Source: Moorena sp. SIOASIH (GTDB lineage: Bacteria > Cyanobacteriota > Cyanobacteriia > Cyanobacteriales > Coleofasciculaceae). Taken from it: 64,000 nt of DNA. The translations under genes were made by a program, and so were the position numbers. The notes beneath the pieces are model-generated. The model worked only from the letters and a program-made list of their open reading frames with translations, ran no database searches and was not told the origin of the DNA. The stretch covers positions 868,001 through 932,000 of the forward strand of contig NZ_JAAHIH010000003.1 in NCBI RefSeq assembly GCF_010671925.1. Direction: 5' to 3'. Shown here one piece after another: positions 9,315-19,047 of the stretch; positions within the stretch are counted from its first letter, which is position 1, and each line of letters opens with the position of its first letter.

Positions 9315-9383
9315 CACCTGGGGGAACCCCAGGTGTTTATATGGCACGTCTCGCCGCTAAATCAAAGATTATAGCGGGAGACG
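9315..9383. other. Tandem hairpins at the 3' side of the iscB locus
   Basis: The first hairpin is a perfect nine-pair stem, CACCTGGGG/CCCCAGGTG, at 9315-9335. The second, at 9347-9383, pairs CGTCTC..CGCTA with TAGCG..GAGACG. They end 16 bp before the next start codon. They may be the element's right end, a terminator for iscB, or a leader structure of the downstream gene. Confidence 0.55.
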
Positions 9384-9399
9384 ACCGGGAGGCGGACAG

Positions 9400-10200
9400 A
9401 TGAATTCCGAACAACTAGAATTAACTATAGGCTGGCTTTACCCTACCCTAATGAGTACCTACGGCGATCGCGGTAATGTCATCTGCTTACAACAACGAAC
9501 CCAGTGGCGAGGCATTAGAGTCAATGTAATTCCCCTGGATCAGCAAACCCCTGCTGAGCAATTCTATCAAGTGGATATCTTCATGGGTGGTGGTGCTCAA
9601 GATAGACAGCAAGAAATTGTTATGCGAGACTTACAAGGTAGCAAAGCCAATGCCCTACAAGAAAAAATTGAAGGAGGTACACCGGGGGTATTTACCTGTG
9701 GCTCACCTCAATTGCTAGGTCACTACTATGAACCAGCTCTAGGTAAGCGGATTCAGGGATTAGGGTTGCTGGATTTGGTCAGCAAGCATCCTGGCGTAGA
9801 TGCTCGCCGTTGCATTGGTAATGTGGTATTTGAGATTACTGCATCACCCTTAGCCCAAGACTTAAAGGCTATGCTCGGGAAAAATCCAGTAGTGATTGGC
9901 TTTGAAAATCATGGTGGTCGTACCTATTTAGGTAATGTGGAACCCCTAGCTCAAGTGGTCAAAGGATATGGTAACAATGGGGAAGATGGCACAGAAGGAG
10001 CATTTTATCGCAATGCGATCGCAACCTACTCCCACGGTCCGCTGTTACCGAAAAACCCCTTTCTGGCTGATTGGCTGATCCAAACTGCCCTCAAGCAAAA
10101 GTATCATATACCAGTGTCCTTAGAACCACTGGATGATACCTTAGCAACCAAGGCACGGGTGGCGATGTTTAAACGTCTTTCCCTAACTAACCTGAGTTAA
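9400..10200 (+). CDS. Type 1 glutamine amidotransferase, CobB/CobQ-like (GatD family)
   Basis: Class I glutamine amidotransferases of this type release ammonia from glutamine. GatD pairs with MurT to amidate D-glutamate of lipid II. The 266-residue protein has the family start TIGWLYPTLMSTYGDRGN, the nucleophile loop GVFTCGSPQLLGHYY (the cysteine replaces the usual CGGYQ context) and the catalytic histidine in TYSHGPLLPKNP. No MurT-like partner lies in this window, so the peptidoglycan role is inferred from the family only. The start is 16 bp after the iscB-associated hairpins. Confidence 0.82.
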   Translation: MNSEQLELTIGWLYPTLMSTYGDRGNVICLQQRTQWRGIRVNVIPLDQQTPAEQFYQVDIFMGGGAQDRQQEIVMRDLQGSKANALQEKIEGGTPGVFTCGSPQLLGHYYEPALGKRIQGLGLLDLVSKHPGVDARRCIGNVVFEITASPLAQDLKAMLGKNPVVIGFENHGGRTYLGNVEPLAQVVKGYGNNGEDGTEGAFYRNAIATYSHGPLLPKNPFLADWLIQTALKQKYHIPVSLEPLDDTLATKARVAMFKRLSLTNLS

Positions 10201-10333
10201 CTAAGACTACTAGCAAGAAGCCGTGACTCTTACGGGGAATAGGCCATCGGTAATGGTAGAAATGTCTACCAATTACTAATAATCCACAGTCCCGACTTTA
10301 GCTAACCCGGCGGGAAGCCCCCCAGCATAATCT

Positions 10334-10366
10334 ACGGGCTTTGCCCGACGCGGGGCGCGTTCGATT
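10334..10366. repeat. Small dispersed hairpin repeat in the left end of a tnpB element
   Basis: A CGGGC-TTTG-CCCG hairpin is followed by ACGCGGGGCGCG, a variant of the ACGCTNCGCGAA tail. It lies in the 244 bp between the GatD-like gene and tnpB, which otherwise looks like left-end element sequence with short hairpins. Confidence 0.65.
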
Positions 10367-10444
10367 TGGTGTCGGGATGATAGCCGGGACGGGGTCTATG
10401 CTACCCAACCTTATCATCAGTCTTTGATGTGCTAAAATAATAGC

Positions 10445-11752
10445 ATGACTTTAACTATGAACTACAACTACCGCATTTATCCGTCGTTAGCTCAGCAAGA
10501 ATTAATGTTGAGTTGGCTAGAGACTTGTAGACGACTTTATAACCGTTGTTTGCGAGACTTAAAGGACTGGATGAATAGTAGAAAGTGTCTAGTTGATCGC
10601 TGTTCGATATACCAGGAATATATCATGTCTACCGATATTCCTTTTCCTGGATATATGGAACAGAAAAGACAGTTAACCCAATGGAAAAAAACCGAACCAG
10701 AACTTAAGGCAGTGCATTCTCAGGTGACACAAGACGTGGTTAAGAGACTGCATAACTCTTGGGAAACATTTAAACACAGAGGTCAGGGTTTTCCACGGTT
10801 TAAAAAGTATGGTCGTTATCAATCTTTTTTGTTTCCTCAGTTCCAGAAATCACCAATTGTCGGGAATCAAATTAAACTACCGATGATAGGACTGGTTAAC
10901 ATTAATTTACATCGAGAAATCCCCACAGGCTTCAGGGTCAAGGGTGTCCGAGTGGTTTCAAGATGTCGAGGGACAAAATGGTTTGTTGTCATTACCATCT
11001 CTGCTGATGTCTCTGTTCCTGATACCCCCGCTTATGGTCGTGCCATTGGGGTTGATGTTGGATTAAATTACTTTTTGGCAACATCAGATGGGTTAAAAAT
11101 TACTAGACCAAAGTTTTTTGTAGACTTACAAAGCGAGCTTAAATTGCTGCAACGTAGGGCATCTCGAAAATGTAAAGGGTCTAAAAATTGGGAAAAAGCA
11201 CAAGTTAAAGTAGCACGATTACACCACAAAATTGACAACACTAGAAAAGACTGGCAACTCAAAGTAGCCCATAGTCTCTGTGACCAGGCTGACTCGATTT
11301 TTGTTGAGGATATTGATTACCGAGTGATGGCTAAAGGTTTTTTAGGGAAACATTCTCTAGACGCAAGTTTTGGTCAGTTCAGAGCGTTATTGAAATGGGT
11401 TTGTTGGAAACGAGGGAAGTTTTTTGCCACAGTAGACCATCGGGGGACATCAAAGCAATGTCCTGACTGTGGAGCTGAATGGGACAATAACCTTTCAATT
11501 CGTTGGCATACTTGCAAAGAGTGTGGATATTCTAGCAATCGTGATGTTGCCAGTGCAGAAGTGATTCGCAATCGTGGAATTGAAAAGTACCCAAGGACTA
11601 TTGGGGAATGGAAACCGCCTGCTGACAAGTCCGTGTCTGCCGAGGCTTCCTCGGCAGTTCATATCGGACGTAGCGTACTGTCGGGGATTTTAAATCTAGA
11701 TAAGTGCTACGCAGGAATGCCTAACTGTGAGGTTGGGAAGCCCGCACCGTAG
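10445..11752 (+). CDS. tnpB: TnpB RNA-guided endonuclease, IS200/IS605 type, intact
   Basis: TnpB is a Cas12-ancestor nuclease guided by an RNA from the element's right end. The 435-residue protein has D204 (AIGVDVGLNYF), E287 (IFVEDIDYR), a zinc ribbon C338-x2-C341...C356-x2-C359 and the last acidic residue D366 (NRDVASAEV), so the nuclease site is complete. It belongs to a different subfamily from the copies at 1, 42967 and 50109. ATG 10445 is used; ATG 10460 is an alternative. The coding end overlaps GC-rich hairpin sequence that continues to about 11775, expected for the omega-RNA/right end. No tnpA is present. Confidence 0.92.
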   Translation: MTLTMNYNYRIYPSLAQQELMLSWLETCRRLYNRCLRDLKDWMNSRKCLVDRCSIYQEYIMSTDIPFPGYMEQKRQLTQWKKTEPELKAVHSQVTQDVVKRLHNSWETFKHRGQGFPRFKKYGRYQSFLFPQFQKSPIVGNQIKLPMIGLVNINLHREIPTGFRVKGVRVVSRCRGTKWFVVITISADVSVPDTPAYGRAIGVDVGLNYFLATSDGLKITRPKFFVDLQSELKLLQRRASRKCKGSKNWEKAQVKVARLHHKIDNTRKDWQLKVAHSLCDQADSIFVEDIDYRVMAKGFLGKHSLDASFGQFRALLKWVCWKRGKFFATVDHRGTSKQCPDCGAEWDNNLSIRWHTCKECGYSSNRDVASAEVIRNRGIEKYPRTIGEWKPPADKSVSAEASSAVHIGRSVLSGILNLDKCYAGMPNCEVGKPAP

Positions 11753-11933
11753 CGTCAGCTCGGTGTCGGGAGGATGTCACTGGATAGCCCCTTAATGCCT
11801 CGTAAACGAATAAACTACTTAGTATACCCCCTCCCAAGCAGTTGAGCGAGGGAGAAGGTGCGGTTAAAACCGCGCTTTGTCGTAGTTCCTCCGCGCTTTA
11901 AAAAGACGCGGTTTCCCTACCCCGTGAAGTCCG

Positions 11934-12743
11934 ATGACTGGAAAAGTAATCGATAGCAGTGCCACTGGAATTCTCATTCTGATCATCCCCTTCGCATTGG
12001 TGATGGTTCTGTTGCTAAAGGCATGGCCGATCGTACTGGCCATGTTTACCCTAATTATCATCATCAGGCTTTGGCAGCAATACCAATGGCAGAAGTGGAC
12101 TCGCAAAGTTAATCCCTTCTTCAATCAACTGATTAAAGATAACCAAGGCTGTCTGACACCCATGGACTTGTCGATCAAGGCAGATATTTCTGGAACTGCA
12201 GCCAAACAGTATTTAGACAAAAAGGCAGAGGAGTTTGGAGCTCAGAGTAAAACCTATGATGACATTGGCACTGTTTATTACTTTCTGACTGCTAGCGCTC
12301 TCGGTAGTATCTTTGATGAGAGTGAACCCTCCTTCGACCCTGAAAGTGAATCCTCCTTCGAGCCTGAGAGTGAATCCAACACCAGTCAACCAACCCCGTC
12401 TTTAGAACTACAGGTCCAAAAAGATGAGTTCTCTAGCAGTGATATCCCAAAAATGCTAGAAACTCCACGATCACAAGAATCTGTCGCCTCGAAACTAGCT
12501 GCCTTGACTGCTGATGCTTCAGGTGATCAAAAAAACTCGGTCAAAAAGAAGCAGGATAAGAAAGTTTATCAACCTCTGATCCAAGCCGAATTAGCCAAGC
12601 GACTGAATGTTCATGCCAGCACAGTTGGTAAACGTAAATCTGATGCCGACTTTTCAGAATGGAGTAAAAGTAAAGATCCAGACGGAATTGCCTGGGAATA
12701 TTCATCACAGAGAAAGGAGTTCTTGCCAATTGTGAACAATTAG
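11934..12743 (+). CDS. Membrane-anchored hypothetical protein with C-terminal HTH-like segment
   Basis: No family is recognised. Residues about 10-48 are two adjacent hydrophobic helices. A soluble region (NQLIKDNQGCLTPMDLSIKADISGTAAKQYL) follows and could be a small winged-helix-like domain. Next comes an acidic linker with the repeat ESEPSFDPESESSFEPESES, then a charged C-terminus with LAKRLNVHASTVGKRK, which reads like a helix-turn-helix. Codon usage and length make it a credible gene. It sits alone between the tnpB element and a minus-strand gene pair. Confidence 0.7.
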   Translation: MTGKVIDSSATGILILIIPFALVMVLLLKAWPIVLAMFTLIIIIRLWQQYQWQKWTRKVNPFFNQLIKDNQGCLTPMDLSIKADISGTAAKQYLDKKAEEFGAQSKTYDDIGTVYYFLTASALGSIFDESEPSFDPESESSFEPESESNTSQPTPSLELQVQKDEFSSSDIPKMLETPRSQESVASKLAALTADASGDQKNSVKKKQDKKVYQPLIQAELAKRLNVHASTVGKRKSDADFSEWSKSKDPDGIAWEYSSQRKEFLPIVNN

Positions 12744-12914
12744 GAAAATCTCGATCGTGAATAAATTTTAATTAGTCATTAGTAATTTATTTGTGATCTG
12801 TACCGAATAACTAATGACTAATCAGTCAGCTTCCCATAATGATAAGTATTCAAAGGCCTATTATATCATACTAGCAATGATATAATACTACCTAAGGTTA
12901 TAAAAAGCTGGGAA

Positions 12915-13493
12915 CTAGGAAATGGAATGAGCAAGTTCTGCCTGGGTTGGGGAATTAAACCTGTCCAGAGCATCCCATTTATTCAACACTTGGGATTTAA
13001 GTTGTTCAAATTTGAGCTTTAGTATGCGTCTGCTGACTATGGGTTGAGCTATAGGTTGTGAGGTTTGACCAGTATTAGCCGACTCTTGTAACATTTGGCA
13101 TTGTTGGGGTGTAAGCGTTACGGTCATTACCTGGTTACAGCGTTGTGGTTCTTCAGTGGAAAACAACAGTAGTCGATAGAAGCCTTTATCTGCTAAGCAA
13201 CGAGTAATGGTCTGAACTTTCGAGGTTTTCAAGTCTAGATAGCAAGGGAGTAACCGAGAGTCCTGTGCTGTAGACTGAAGTACAGTAACCCATAGTAGCA
13301 TCGGATGAGGCGAATTGATGAAGACAAATTGACTGTGGGGCTTGCTGAATAGATAATACTGAATTTCTTCTGGAGATAACATCAAGCATAAGGTGGCAAA
13401 ATTTCCCAAGCTGCTTGGTAAAATTGCTGGAAATACAATTTTGCTAATTGGTTTATCCTGGGGCCAGGATTGCTGTAGACACACTTGTAACAT
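12915..13493 (-). CDS. Hypothetical protein
   Basis: The 192-residue reading frame has no motif I recognise. It contains LSPEEIQYYLFSKPHSQFVFINSPHPMLLWVTVLQ, with alternating hydrophobic stretches, and a basic C-terminal segment (SRRILKLKFEQLKSQVLNKW). No signal peptide is evident. The 171 bp between it and the previous gene holds an ATTAGTCATTAGT/ACTAATGACTAAT inverted repeat. It may share a transcript with the small gene starting at 13873. Confidence 0.5.
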   Translation of the reverse strand: MLQVCLQQSWPQDKPISKIVFPAILPSSLGNFATLCLMLSPEEIQYYLFSKPHSQFVFINSPHPMLLWVTVLQSTAQDSRLLPCYLDLKTSKVQTITRCLADKGFYRLLLFSTEEPQRCNQVMTVTLTPQQCQMLQESANTGQTSQPIAQPIVSRRILKLKFEQLKSQVLNKWDALDRFNSPTQAELAHSIS

Positions 13494-13537
13494 TTTAACT
13501 CCTGATTATCTATTGTCTAATAAACCTATGAATATCA

Positions 13538-13873
13538 TCATTGAAAACTCCCTAAGCTCAAGGCAGAATCATCAATGAAATATTCCCCCGTCACCGTTGA
13601 TGCTGTTAATTGGTGAAACTTGACATGCCATAATGTTTCAGGTAAACTGTCTACACTCCCTAAGAATGATAGTGATAAACTATTCAAGGGGTAAGTAGAT
13701 TGTTGAGCGACTACTTCTTTAACGCCATCCTTATAATTTTTCTGGAAAAACTTATTATTCATAAGGGTTCCAGAGATAAAATTTTCAGTCATTGGGGGAA
13801 TCCCATTGACAAACATCAGGCAGGTAGTGAGAGCAGCTGCTTCGATCAAGGTTCTCCAATAACGATGGTTCAT
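13538..13873 (-). CDS. Small hypothetical protein, possibly exported
   Basis: This 111-residue frame has a hydrophobic N-terminal stretch (LIEAAALTTCLMFVNGIPP) that could be a signal peptide, and no recognised domain. It lies 45 bp upstream of the 13493 gene on the same strand. It could be spurious. Confidence 0.35.
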   Translation of the reverse strand: MNHRYWRTLIEAAALTTCLMFVNGIPPMTENFISGTLMNNKFFQKNYKDGVKEVVAQQSTYPLNSLSLSFLGSVDSLPETLWHVKFHQLTASTVTGEYFIDDSALSLGSFQ

Positions 13874-14370
13874 AAGTAGAGTTAAGTTGATTGAGATCTA
13901 GAAATAAGGCTTACTATGACCCCAATTCAGTAATCAATGGCGGTCGTTATCCTAGGGTTATTCATGGTTCACAGTCCTCTTCACCGAACGCCTAAAGTGT
14001 ACGAAAAATTACTGAATTGATGCTATAGTTTCAGGATGAAGTTTGGATGTTTGCGATTGCGTTTTTGTTGTGTTTGAGTTGATGTATACCAATCACTCAC
14101 CAGAAATGGAAGAGGGTGAAAAGGGAAAAGGCTTGCAGGCAAAATCGATATCTTCTTGCCTGAGGTTTAACGTCATCTTTTGTCCGAGAACAACCAACGG
14201 TCGGACTGGGAGAGTGGGATAGAATAAAATATAGCAATCCGATTTGAGTTGTGAAACACCAGAAGAGGGGAAGAGGGGTCTCAGACCAGAAGTGGAGGAA
14301 GAGAAGTAAGAATCTCACCATGGGTTCTTTTTCACAAATGATTGAGGATTTCTATATACTTCTGACCCCA

Positions 14371-14415
14371 TCACCTGATCACGTCATCACCCCATCACCC
14401 CATCACCCCATCACC
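14371..14415. repeat. CATCACCCC tandem repeat
   Basis: Several copies of a nine-base CATCACCCC unit lie in the 654 bp gap before the NACHT gene. Similar runs are at about 47350 and, in reverse orientation, near 7465. The rest of 13874-14527 shows no convincing gene. Confidence 0.7.
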
Positions 14416-14527
14416 CAGTATGATCAAAAATTTTCCATTGTGATCAGTTCGTTGTGGCTCTTGACCTATTTTTCGGGAAATCTATAGGTGAGTGTCGAAA
14501 GATTTTTCAGTAAATTAAGCTTGAGCT

Positions 14528-16885
14528 ATGGCAAAGCGATCTCTCCAGGCATCTCCAGACGGCATCAAAAAAGCCAAACAGGCTTTTGAACGCAAGGGAT
14601 GGACACAAGAATATTTTGCGGGTGAAATCGGCATAGAAACTCGCCAACCGATTTGGAAGTTTTTTGCCGGTAAACCCGTTGACCGCCGCGTTTTTAGCGA
14701 AATCTGCTTTCATCTGGATTTGGAGATGGAAGAGATTGTCGCTATACCAGAAGATGCTCAGATAGATGCAGAAAAGAAAGCAGCTGAGGACAAAAGTAGA
14801 GTTGATGCCATCGTCACCAAAGTGCGATCGCACTACCATGACAAAATTCAAAATCAGTGTGGCACTCTACGCCTATTAGATATTGCTCGACCGGTTAGTT
14901 TAGATCACATCTACGTGGATGTGAATATTCTCGAAGAAATCACTAGTCAACGATGGTTGGAAATTGACGATTTGCAAGGCTTCCCAGCGGAAGAATTTGA
15001 CCGCTTGGGTATAGGCAAAGTGCGCCGGGAAAGCATACCAGGACTGCAAGCGGTAGAACGCTATCCTAAAATGATGGTGCTAGGTAAACCTGGCTCTGGG
15101 AAAACCACCTTTTTGCAATATCTGGCTATTCAGTGCAATCAAGGAAATTTTCAATCGGATCGGGTTCCGATTTTGATTCGATTGAAAAACTTTGCCGAGG
15201 ATGCTATGATCGAATGTAGTTTCAGCCTATTTAACTACATTAATCAAGAGCTTCAAAGTTGTGGTATTTCAGAACAAGATATTGAAACTATACTCAGCTA
15301 TGGCAGAGCCTTGATCTTAATGGATGGCTTGGATGAAGTCCCGGAAACTGCCAGTAATCAAGTTATTCAACAAATCCGCAAAATTTCGGAAAAGTATTAC
15401 AAAAATCAGCTGATCATCACATGTCGCATTGCAGCTCAACAGTATCGATTTCAGGGATTTACTGAGGTTGAGATTGCTGACTTCAAACCAGCACAAATTC
15501 AACACTTTGCTAAAAAGTGGTTTGTGGCGGTAGCAAGGAATGACCCAGAATCAGGTTTGGAGAAAGCATCTCTGTTTATCGAGCAGATGAAGCTGCCAGA
15601 AAATCAGCAAATTAGAGAACTAGCAACAACACCAGTCTTGCTGAATCTAGCCTGTCTGGTTTTTCAAACCAAAGCTGACTTTCCTGTAAAACGCTCTGAT
15701 CTTTACCAGCAAGGACTAGACTTACTACTGATTCGCTGGGATGAAGCCCGGGGTGTAAAGCGAGATGATATTTATCGTAATTTATCCTTGCCCCACAAGC
15801 TAGAATTACTTTCTCAATTAGCAGTTATCACCTTTGAGCAAGGGGAGTATTTCTTTGAAGAAATTCGGCTGCAACAATTAATTGCTGATTATTTAAGGAA
15901 ATTACCAGCAACTCAAAGCAACCAGGCAGCTCTAGAATTAGATAGCTTAGCAGTACTCAAATCTATTGAGGTGCAGCATGGACTATTGGTAGAGCGGGCA
16001 CGACGAATTTACTCATTCTCTCATCTGACATTTCAAGAGTATTTTACCGCCAGAGCGATTGTGATCGGCACTGGGATGTCTTTGTCACAGCTAGTCGAAC
16101 ACCTACAGGAGAAACGTTGGCGGGAAGTATTTTTACTCACAGCACAAATGTTGCCAGATGCTGATCAGCTATTGTTGCTGATCAAGCAACAGATTAATCG
16201 GTTAGTCTGTGCAGAAATGGTGCTTGACTCAGTCAAACTGACACCAAGCGCTATGGCTTTAGATGATAACTTGACAAAGTTCTTGAACTGGATCGAGATC
16301 AAATCCCTCGAGATCTATACTCCCTACAAGCCAGCAGCAGTGCGTGCGTTTTACATGACCCTTGCCCTTCCTCCTAGCCATCCTCTTTCCCGGAATCAAG
16401 CCTTAGCTTTGGCTATTGATCACAGACTAGGAGGGGAGTTGGGTAGTGAACTTGCCCTAGATTTAGCTTTAGATCATGCTTTAGCTGTTGCCCAAGCTAT
16501 GACACCAGAACTAGTTTACGACCGACTCAGTGCTCTTTACCTTGCCCTTGATTTGAATCACCTGACTGGGATTGAGTCTATCGGAGACTCTCTAGAGAAG
16601 CTTAAAAATCAGCTACCTGACCTAGATGATGACGACCGAGATAGTATTCAAGAATGGTGGCAAAGTCATGGTCCGGAATGGGTATCACAATTAAGAGCCT
16701 TGATGATAGAGCATCGTAATATGGGTCACCAATGGCATTTGAGCAATACATCCCAAGATTGGTTAGAGCACTATAGCCGTGCTAATCACTTGCTAGTAGA
16801 GTGCCTCAATAGTAATTGTCAGCTGAGTCTGACGGTGCGCAAAGAAATAGAAGATACGTTGTTGTTGCCCCTGTGCCACTCGTAA
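14528..16885 (+). CDS. HTH-NACHT domain NTPase (STAND family)
   Basis: The 785-residue protein begins with an HTH-like segment (GWTQEYFAGEIGIETRQPIWKF..), followed by a NACHT NTPase: Walker A VLGKPGSGKTTFLQYLA near residue 189, Walker B ALILMDGLDEVPE near 260, a sensor region QLIITCR, and a winged-helix-like part ending FSHLTFQEYFTARAI. The C-terminal 250 residues are helical with no WD40, TPR or LRR repeats, which resembles the cyanobacterial NACHT class with a helical C-terminus. STAND proteins oligomerise after sensing a ligand, and some bacterial NACHT proteins defend against phage. No separate effector gene adjoins it, so a defence role is an inference. A strong hairpin follows the stop. 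Confidence 0.88.
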   Translation: MAKRSLQASPDGIKKAKQAFERKGWTQEYFAGEIGIETRQPIWKFFAGKPVDRRVFSEICFHLDLEMEEIVAIPEDAQIDAEKKAAEDKSRVDAIVTKVRSHYHDKIQNQCGTLRLLDIARPVSLDHIYVDVNILEEITSQRWLEIDDLQGFPAEEFDRLGIGKVRRESIPGLQAVERYPKMMVLGKPGSGKTTFLQYLAIQCNQGNFQSDRVPILIRLKNFAEDAMIECSFSLFNYINQELQSCGISEQDIETILSYGRALILMDGLDEVPETASNQVIQQIRKISEKYYKNQLIITCRIAAQQYRFQGFTEVEIADFKPAQIQHFAKKWFVAVARNDPESGLEKASLFIEQMKLPENQQIRELATTPVLLNLACLVFQTKADFPVKRSDLYQQGLDLLLIRWDEARGVKRDDIYRNLSLPHKLELLSQLAVITFEQGEYFFEEIRLQQLIADYLRKLPATQSNQAALELDSLAVLKSIEVQHGLLVERARRIYSFSHLTFQEYFTARAIVIGTGMSLSQLVEHLQEKRWREVFLLTAQMLPDADQLLLLIKQQINRLVCAEMVLDSVKLTPSAMALDDNLTKFLNWIEIKSLEIYTPYKPAAVRAFYMTLALPPSHPLSRNQALALAIDHRLGGELGSELALDLALDHALAVAQAMTPELVYDRLSALYLALDLNHLTGIESIGDSLEKLKNQLPDLDDDDRDSIQEWWQSHGPEWVSQLRALMIEHRNMGHQWHLSNTSQDWLEHYSRANHLLVECLNSNCQLSLTVRKEIEDTLLLPLCHS

Positions 16886-16911
16886 TTGATCGCTCACGGT
16901 CGATGTTGACC

Positions 16912-16944
16912 TGAAGGGGTGACAAGTAGGTTGTCACCCCTTCA
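16912..16944 (+). terminator. Long perfect hairpin after the NACHT gene
   Basis: TGAAGGGGTGACAA pairs perfectly with TTGTCACCCCTTCA across a five-base loop, 27 bp after the stop codon. No long T-run follows, so it may be a terminator or an mRNA-stabilising end. Confidence 0.6.
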
Positions 16945-16984
16945 AGCTTTAACCTACCCTAAACCGAATCGCCTTGGGCGAACA

Positions 16985-17045
16985 ACCTTGGCCTTGGCCT
17001 TGGCCAAAAGGCCACGCTACGCGAATGGGCCACGCTACGCGAACA
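16985..17045. repeat. Small dispersed hairpin repeats, two in tandem
   Basis: GGCC-AAAA-GGCC is followed by ACGCTACGCGAA. A second copy, truncated in the hairpin (GGGCCACGCTACGCGAAC), comes directly after it. Both lie in the short gap before malQ. Confidence 0.75.
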
Positions 17046-17126
17046 ACCCTTAACCCTTAAACCTTTTTGACCCGTGCTACGGTGATAATGTCGTAAGGCT
17101 TACTTACTATTGTTGATCGCTTTTTT

Positions 17127-18638
17127 ATGCCTTTTCCGAGATCTAGTGGTCTTTTGCTCCATCCGACATCCCTACCCAGTCCCTTTGGTATTGGTGACTT
17201 AGGTTTACGGGCTTATCAATTCATTGACTTTTTGGCAGAAAGCGCCCAGCAATACTGGCAAATCTTGCCCCTTGGTCCGATTGGGTATGGTAACTCTCCC
17301 TATGGCTCTTACTCAGCCATGGCAGGCAATCCCCTACTCATTAGTCCAGAACAATTGCAAAAGCAGGGACGGCTGTTGGATGAAGACTTTGCCAATCTAC
17401 CAGAGTTTCCCCTTGACTCAGTGGATTATGATCAGGTAATTCAAACCAAGATGCCCCTGTTTTACCAAGCTTGCGATCGCTTTCGTGCCAACGCCTCACC
17501 CCAACAGCACCAGAAATTTACAGAATTTTGTCAAGCAAAAGCCAGCTGGTTGGAAGACTATGCTTTATTTATGGCTGTTCGTGATGCCTTTGACCAGAGT
17601 AGCTGGCATACTTGGGAACGAGACATTGCTATGGCTCAACCCAAAGCAGTTGAGTATTGGCGGCAGAAATTGCAGGATGAAATTTATTTTTACAAATACC
17701 TACAGTTTGAGTTTTTCTGCCAGTGGTCAGCTCTCAAACAGTACGCCAACCATCACCAGATCCAGATTATTGGTGATATTCCAATTTATGTGGCTCACGA
17801 TAGTGCTGATGTCTGGGCTCATCGGGAAATCTTTGCCATTGATCACGAAACTGGCGAACCCACACTCATGGCTGGGGTGCCTCCGGACTATTTCAGTGCC
17901 ACAGGTCAGTTGTGGGGTAATCCAGTTTACAACTGGGAACAGTTACAGGCAGATAACTTCCGATGGTGGATACAACGCTTCCAAACCATCTTGGAGTATG
18001 TAGACATTGTGCGGATTGACCATTTCCGGGGATTTGAAGCCTACTGGCAAGTCAAGCAAGGAGAAACAACTGCCATCACTGGAGAATGGGTTAAGGCACC
18101 AGGAAAAGAATTTTTTGAAGTACTCCAAGACAAGTTGGGCAATTTGCCAATTATTGCCGAAGATTTAGGGATCATCACTCCAGAAGTAGAAGCATTACGT
18201 TCACGGTTCCAGTTCCCTGGTATGAGAATTTTACAGTTTGCGTTTAGTGGGGGATCAAGTAACCCTTACTTACCCTTTAACTATGTCCGCAACTGTGTGG
18301 TTTACACCGGTACCCATGATAATGACACAACAGTAGGTTGGTTTAAAAAACTCTCTGCTGAGGATAAGCAGATTATAATTAATTACTCCGGACCAGTCAG
18401 CCAAGAAGGCATCCATTGGGATTTAATCCGATTAGCGCTCAGTAGTATTGCCAATCAAGCGATTATTCCTGTCCAAGATATTTTAGGTCTGGACACAGAT
18501 GCTCGAATGAATTTTCCGAGTACCGTGGAAGGCAACTGGCAATGGCGCTATCAACCGAATGCGTTGAGTGAAGAATTGGCTAATCGCCTCAAAATCCTCA
18601 CTCACACTTACGGTCGTGCTCCCTTCAGTTCTCACTAG
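17127..18638 (+). CDS. malQ: 4-alpha-glucanotransferase (amylomaltase)
   Basis: MalQ (GH77) transfers alpha-1,4-glucan segments and helps recycle glycogen-derived malto-oligosaccharides in the cytoplasm. The 503-residue length is normal for bacterial and plastid-type DPE1. Visible landmarks are the start GLLLHPTSLPSPFGIGDLG, GDIPIYVAHDSADVW, the nucleophile region VRIDHFRGFEAYW, the acid/base region IIAEDLG and TGTHDNDTTVGW. It appears monocistronic. The 407 bp after it (18639-19047) is AT-rich and shows nothing I can assign. Confidence 0.96.
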   Translation: MPFPRSSGLLLHPTSLPSPFGIGDLGLRAYQFIDFLAESAQQYWQILPLGPIGYGNSPYGSYSAMAGNPLLISPEQLQKQGRLLDEDFANLPEFPLDSVDYDQVIQTKMPLFYQACDRFRANASPQQHQKFTEFCQAKASWLEDYALFMAVRDAFDQSSWHTWERDIAMAQPKAVEYWRQKLQDEIYFYKYLQFEFFCQWSALKQYANHHQIQIIGDIPIYVAHDSADVWAHREIFAIDHETGEPTLMAGVPPDYFSATGQLWGNPVYNWEQLQADNFRWWIQRFQTILEYVDIVRIDHFRGFEAYWQVKQGETTAITGEWVKAPGKEFFEVLQDKLGNLPIIAEDLGIITPEVEALRSRFQFPGMRILQFAFSGGSSNPYLPFNYVRNCVVYTGTHDNDTTVGWFKKLSAEDKQIIINYSGPVSQEGIHWDLIRLALSSIANQAIIPVQDILGLDTDARMNFPSTVEGNWQWRYQPNALSEELANRLKILTHTYGRAPFSSH

Positions 18639-19047
18639 TAAGCCTAGTCATATTGTATTCGAATAGTTTTAACAATTAATCCTATTAAGGGTTGTTTATA
18701 ATTTGACAAATGTTAATTATTAATTTACAATCGCCAATTAACAATCCTATGATATACAAGGGATTCACTGGACTTTATATAAGTTAAGTACTTGCTAGAT
18801 AATGTTCATTTGAGATGTTCAAATTTAATTGATTAAAAAAGGTAACTTCATAACAGAAGCGAACATTAGGAAAGAGAACCGAACAGTTTTGGGTTTTAGG
18901 CTAAATTAGCATTGGTTTTCATGATATATTTGGTTTTGCTATAGTTTTTGATTTATTCCTGAAAAGCTATAGGTTTTTGCCCCCAATTATCTGCTTTTTT
19001 AATGTTTAATATTGATTCATTTAATGCTTTTCCCCTAGAAAGCTTGA

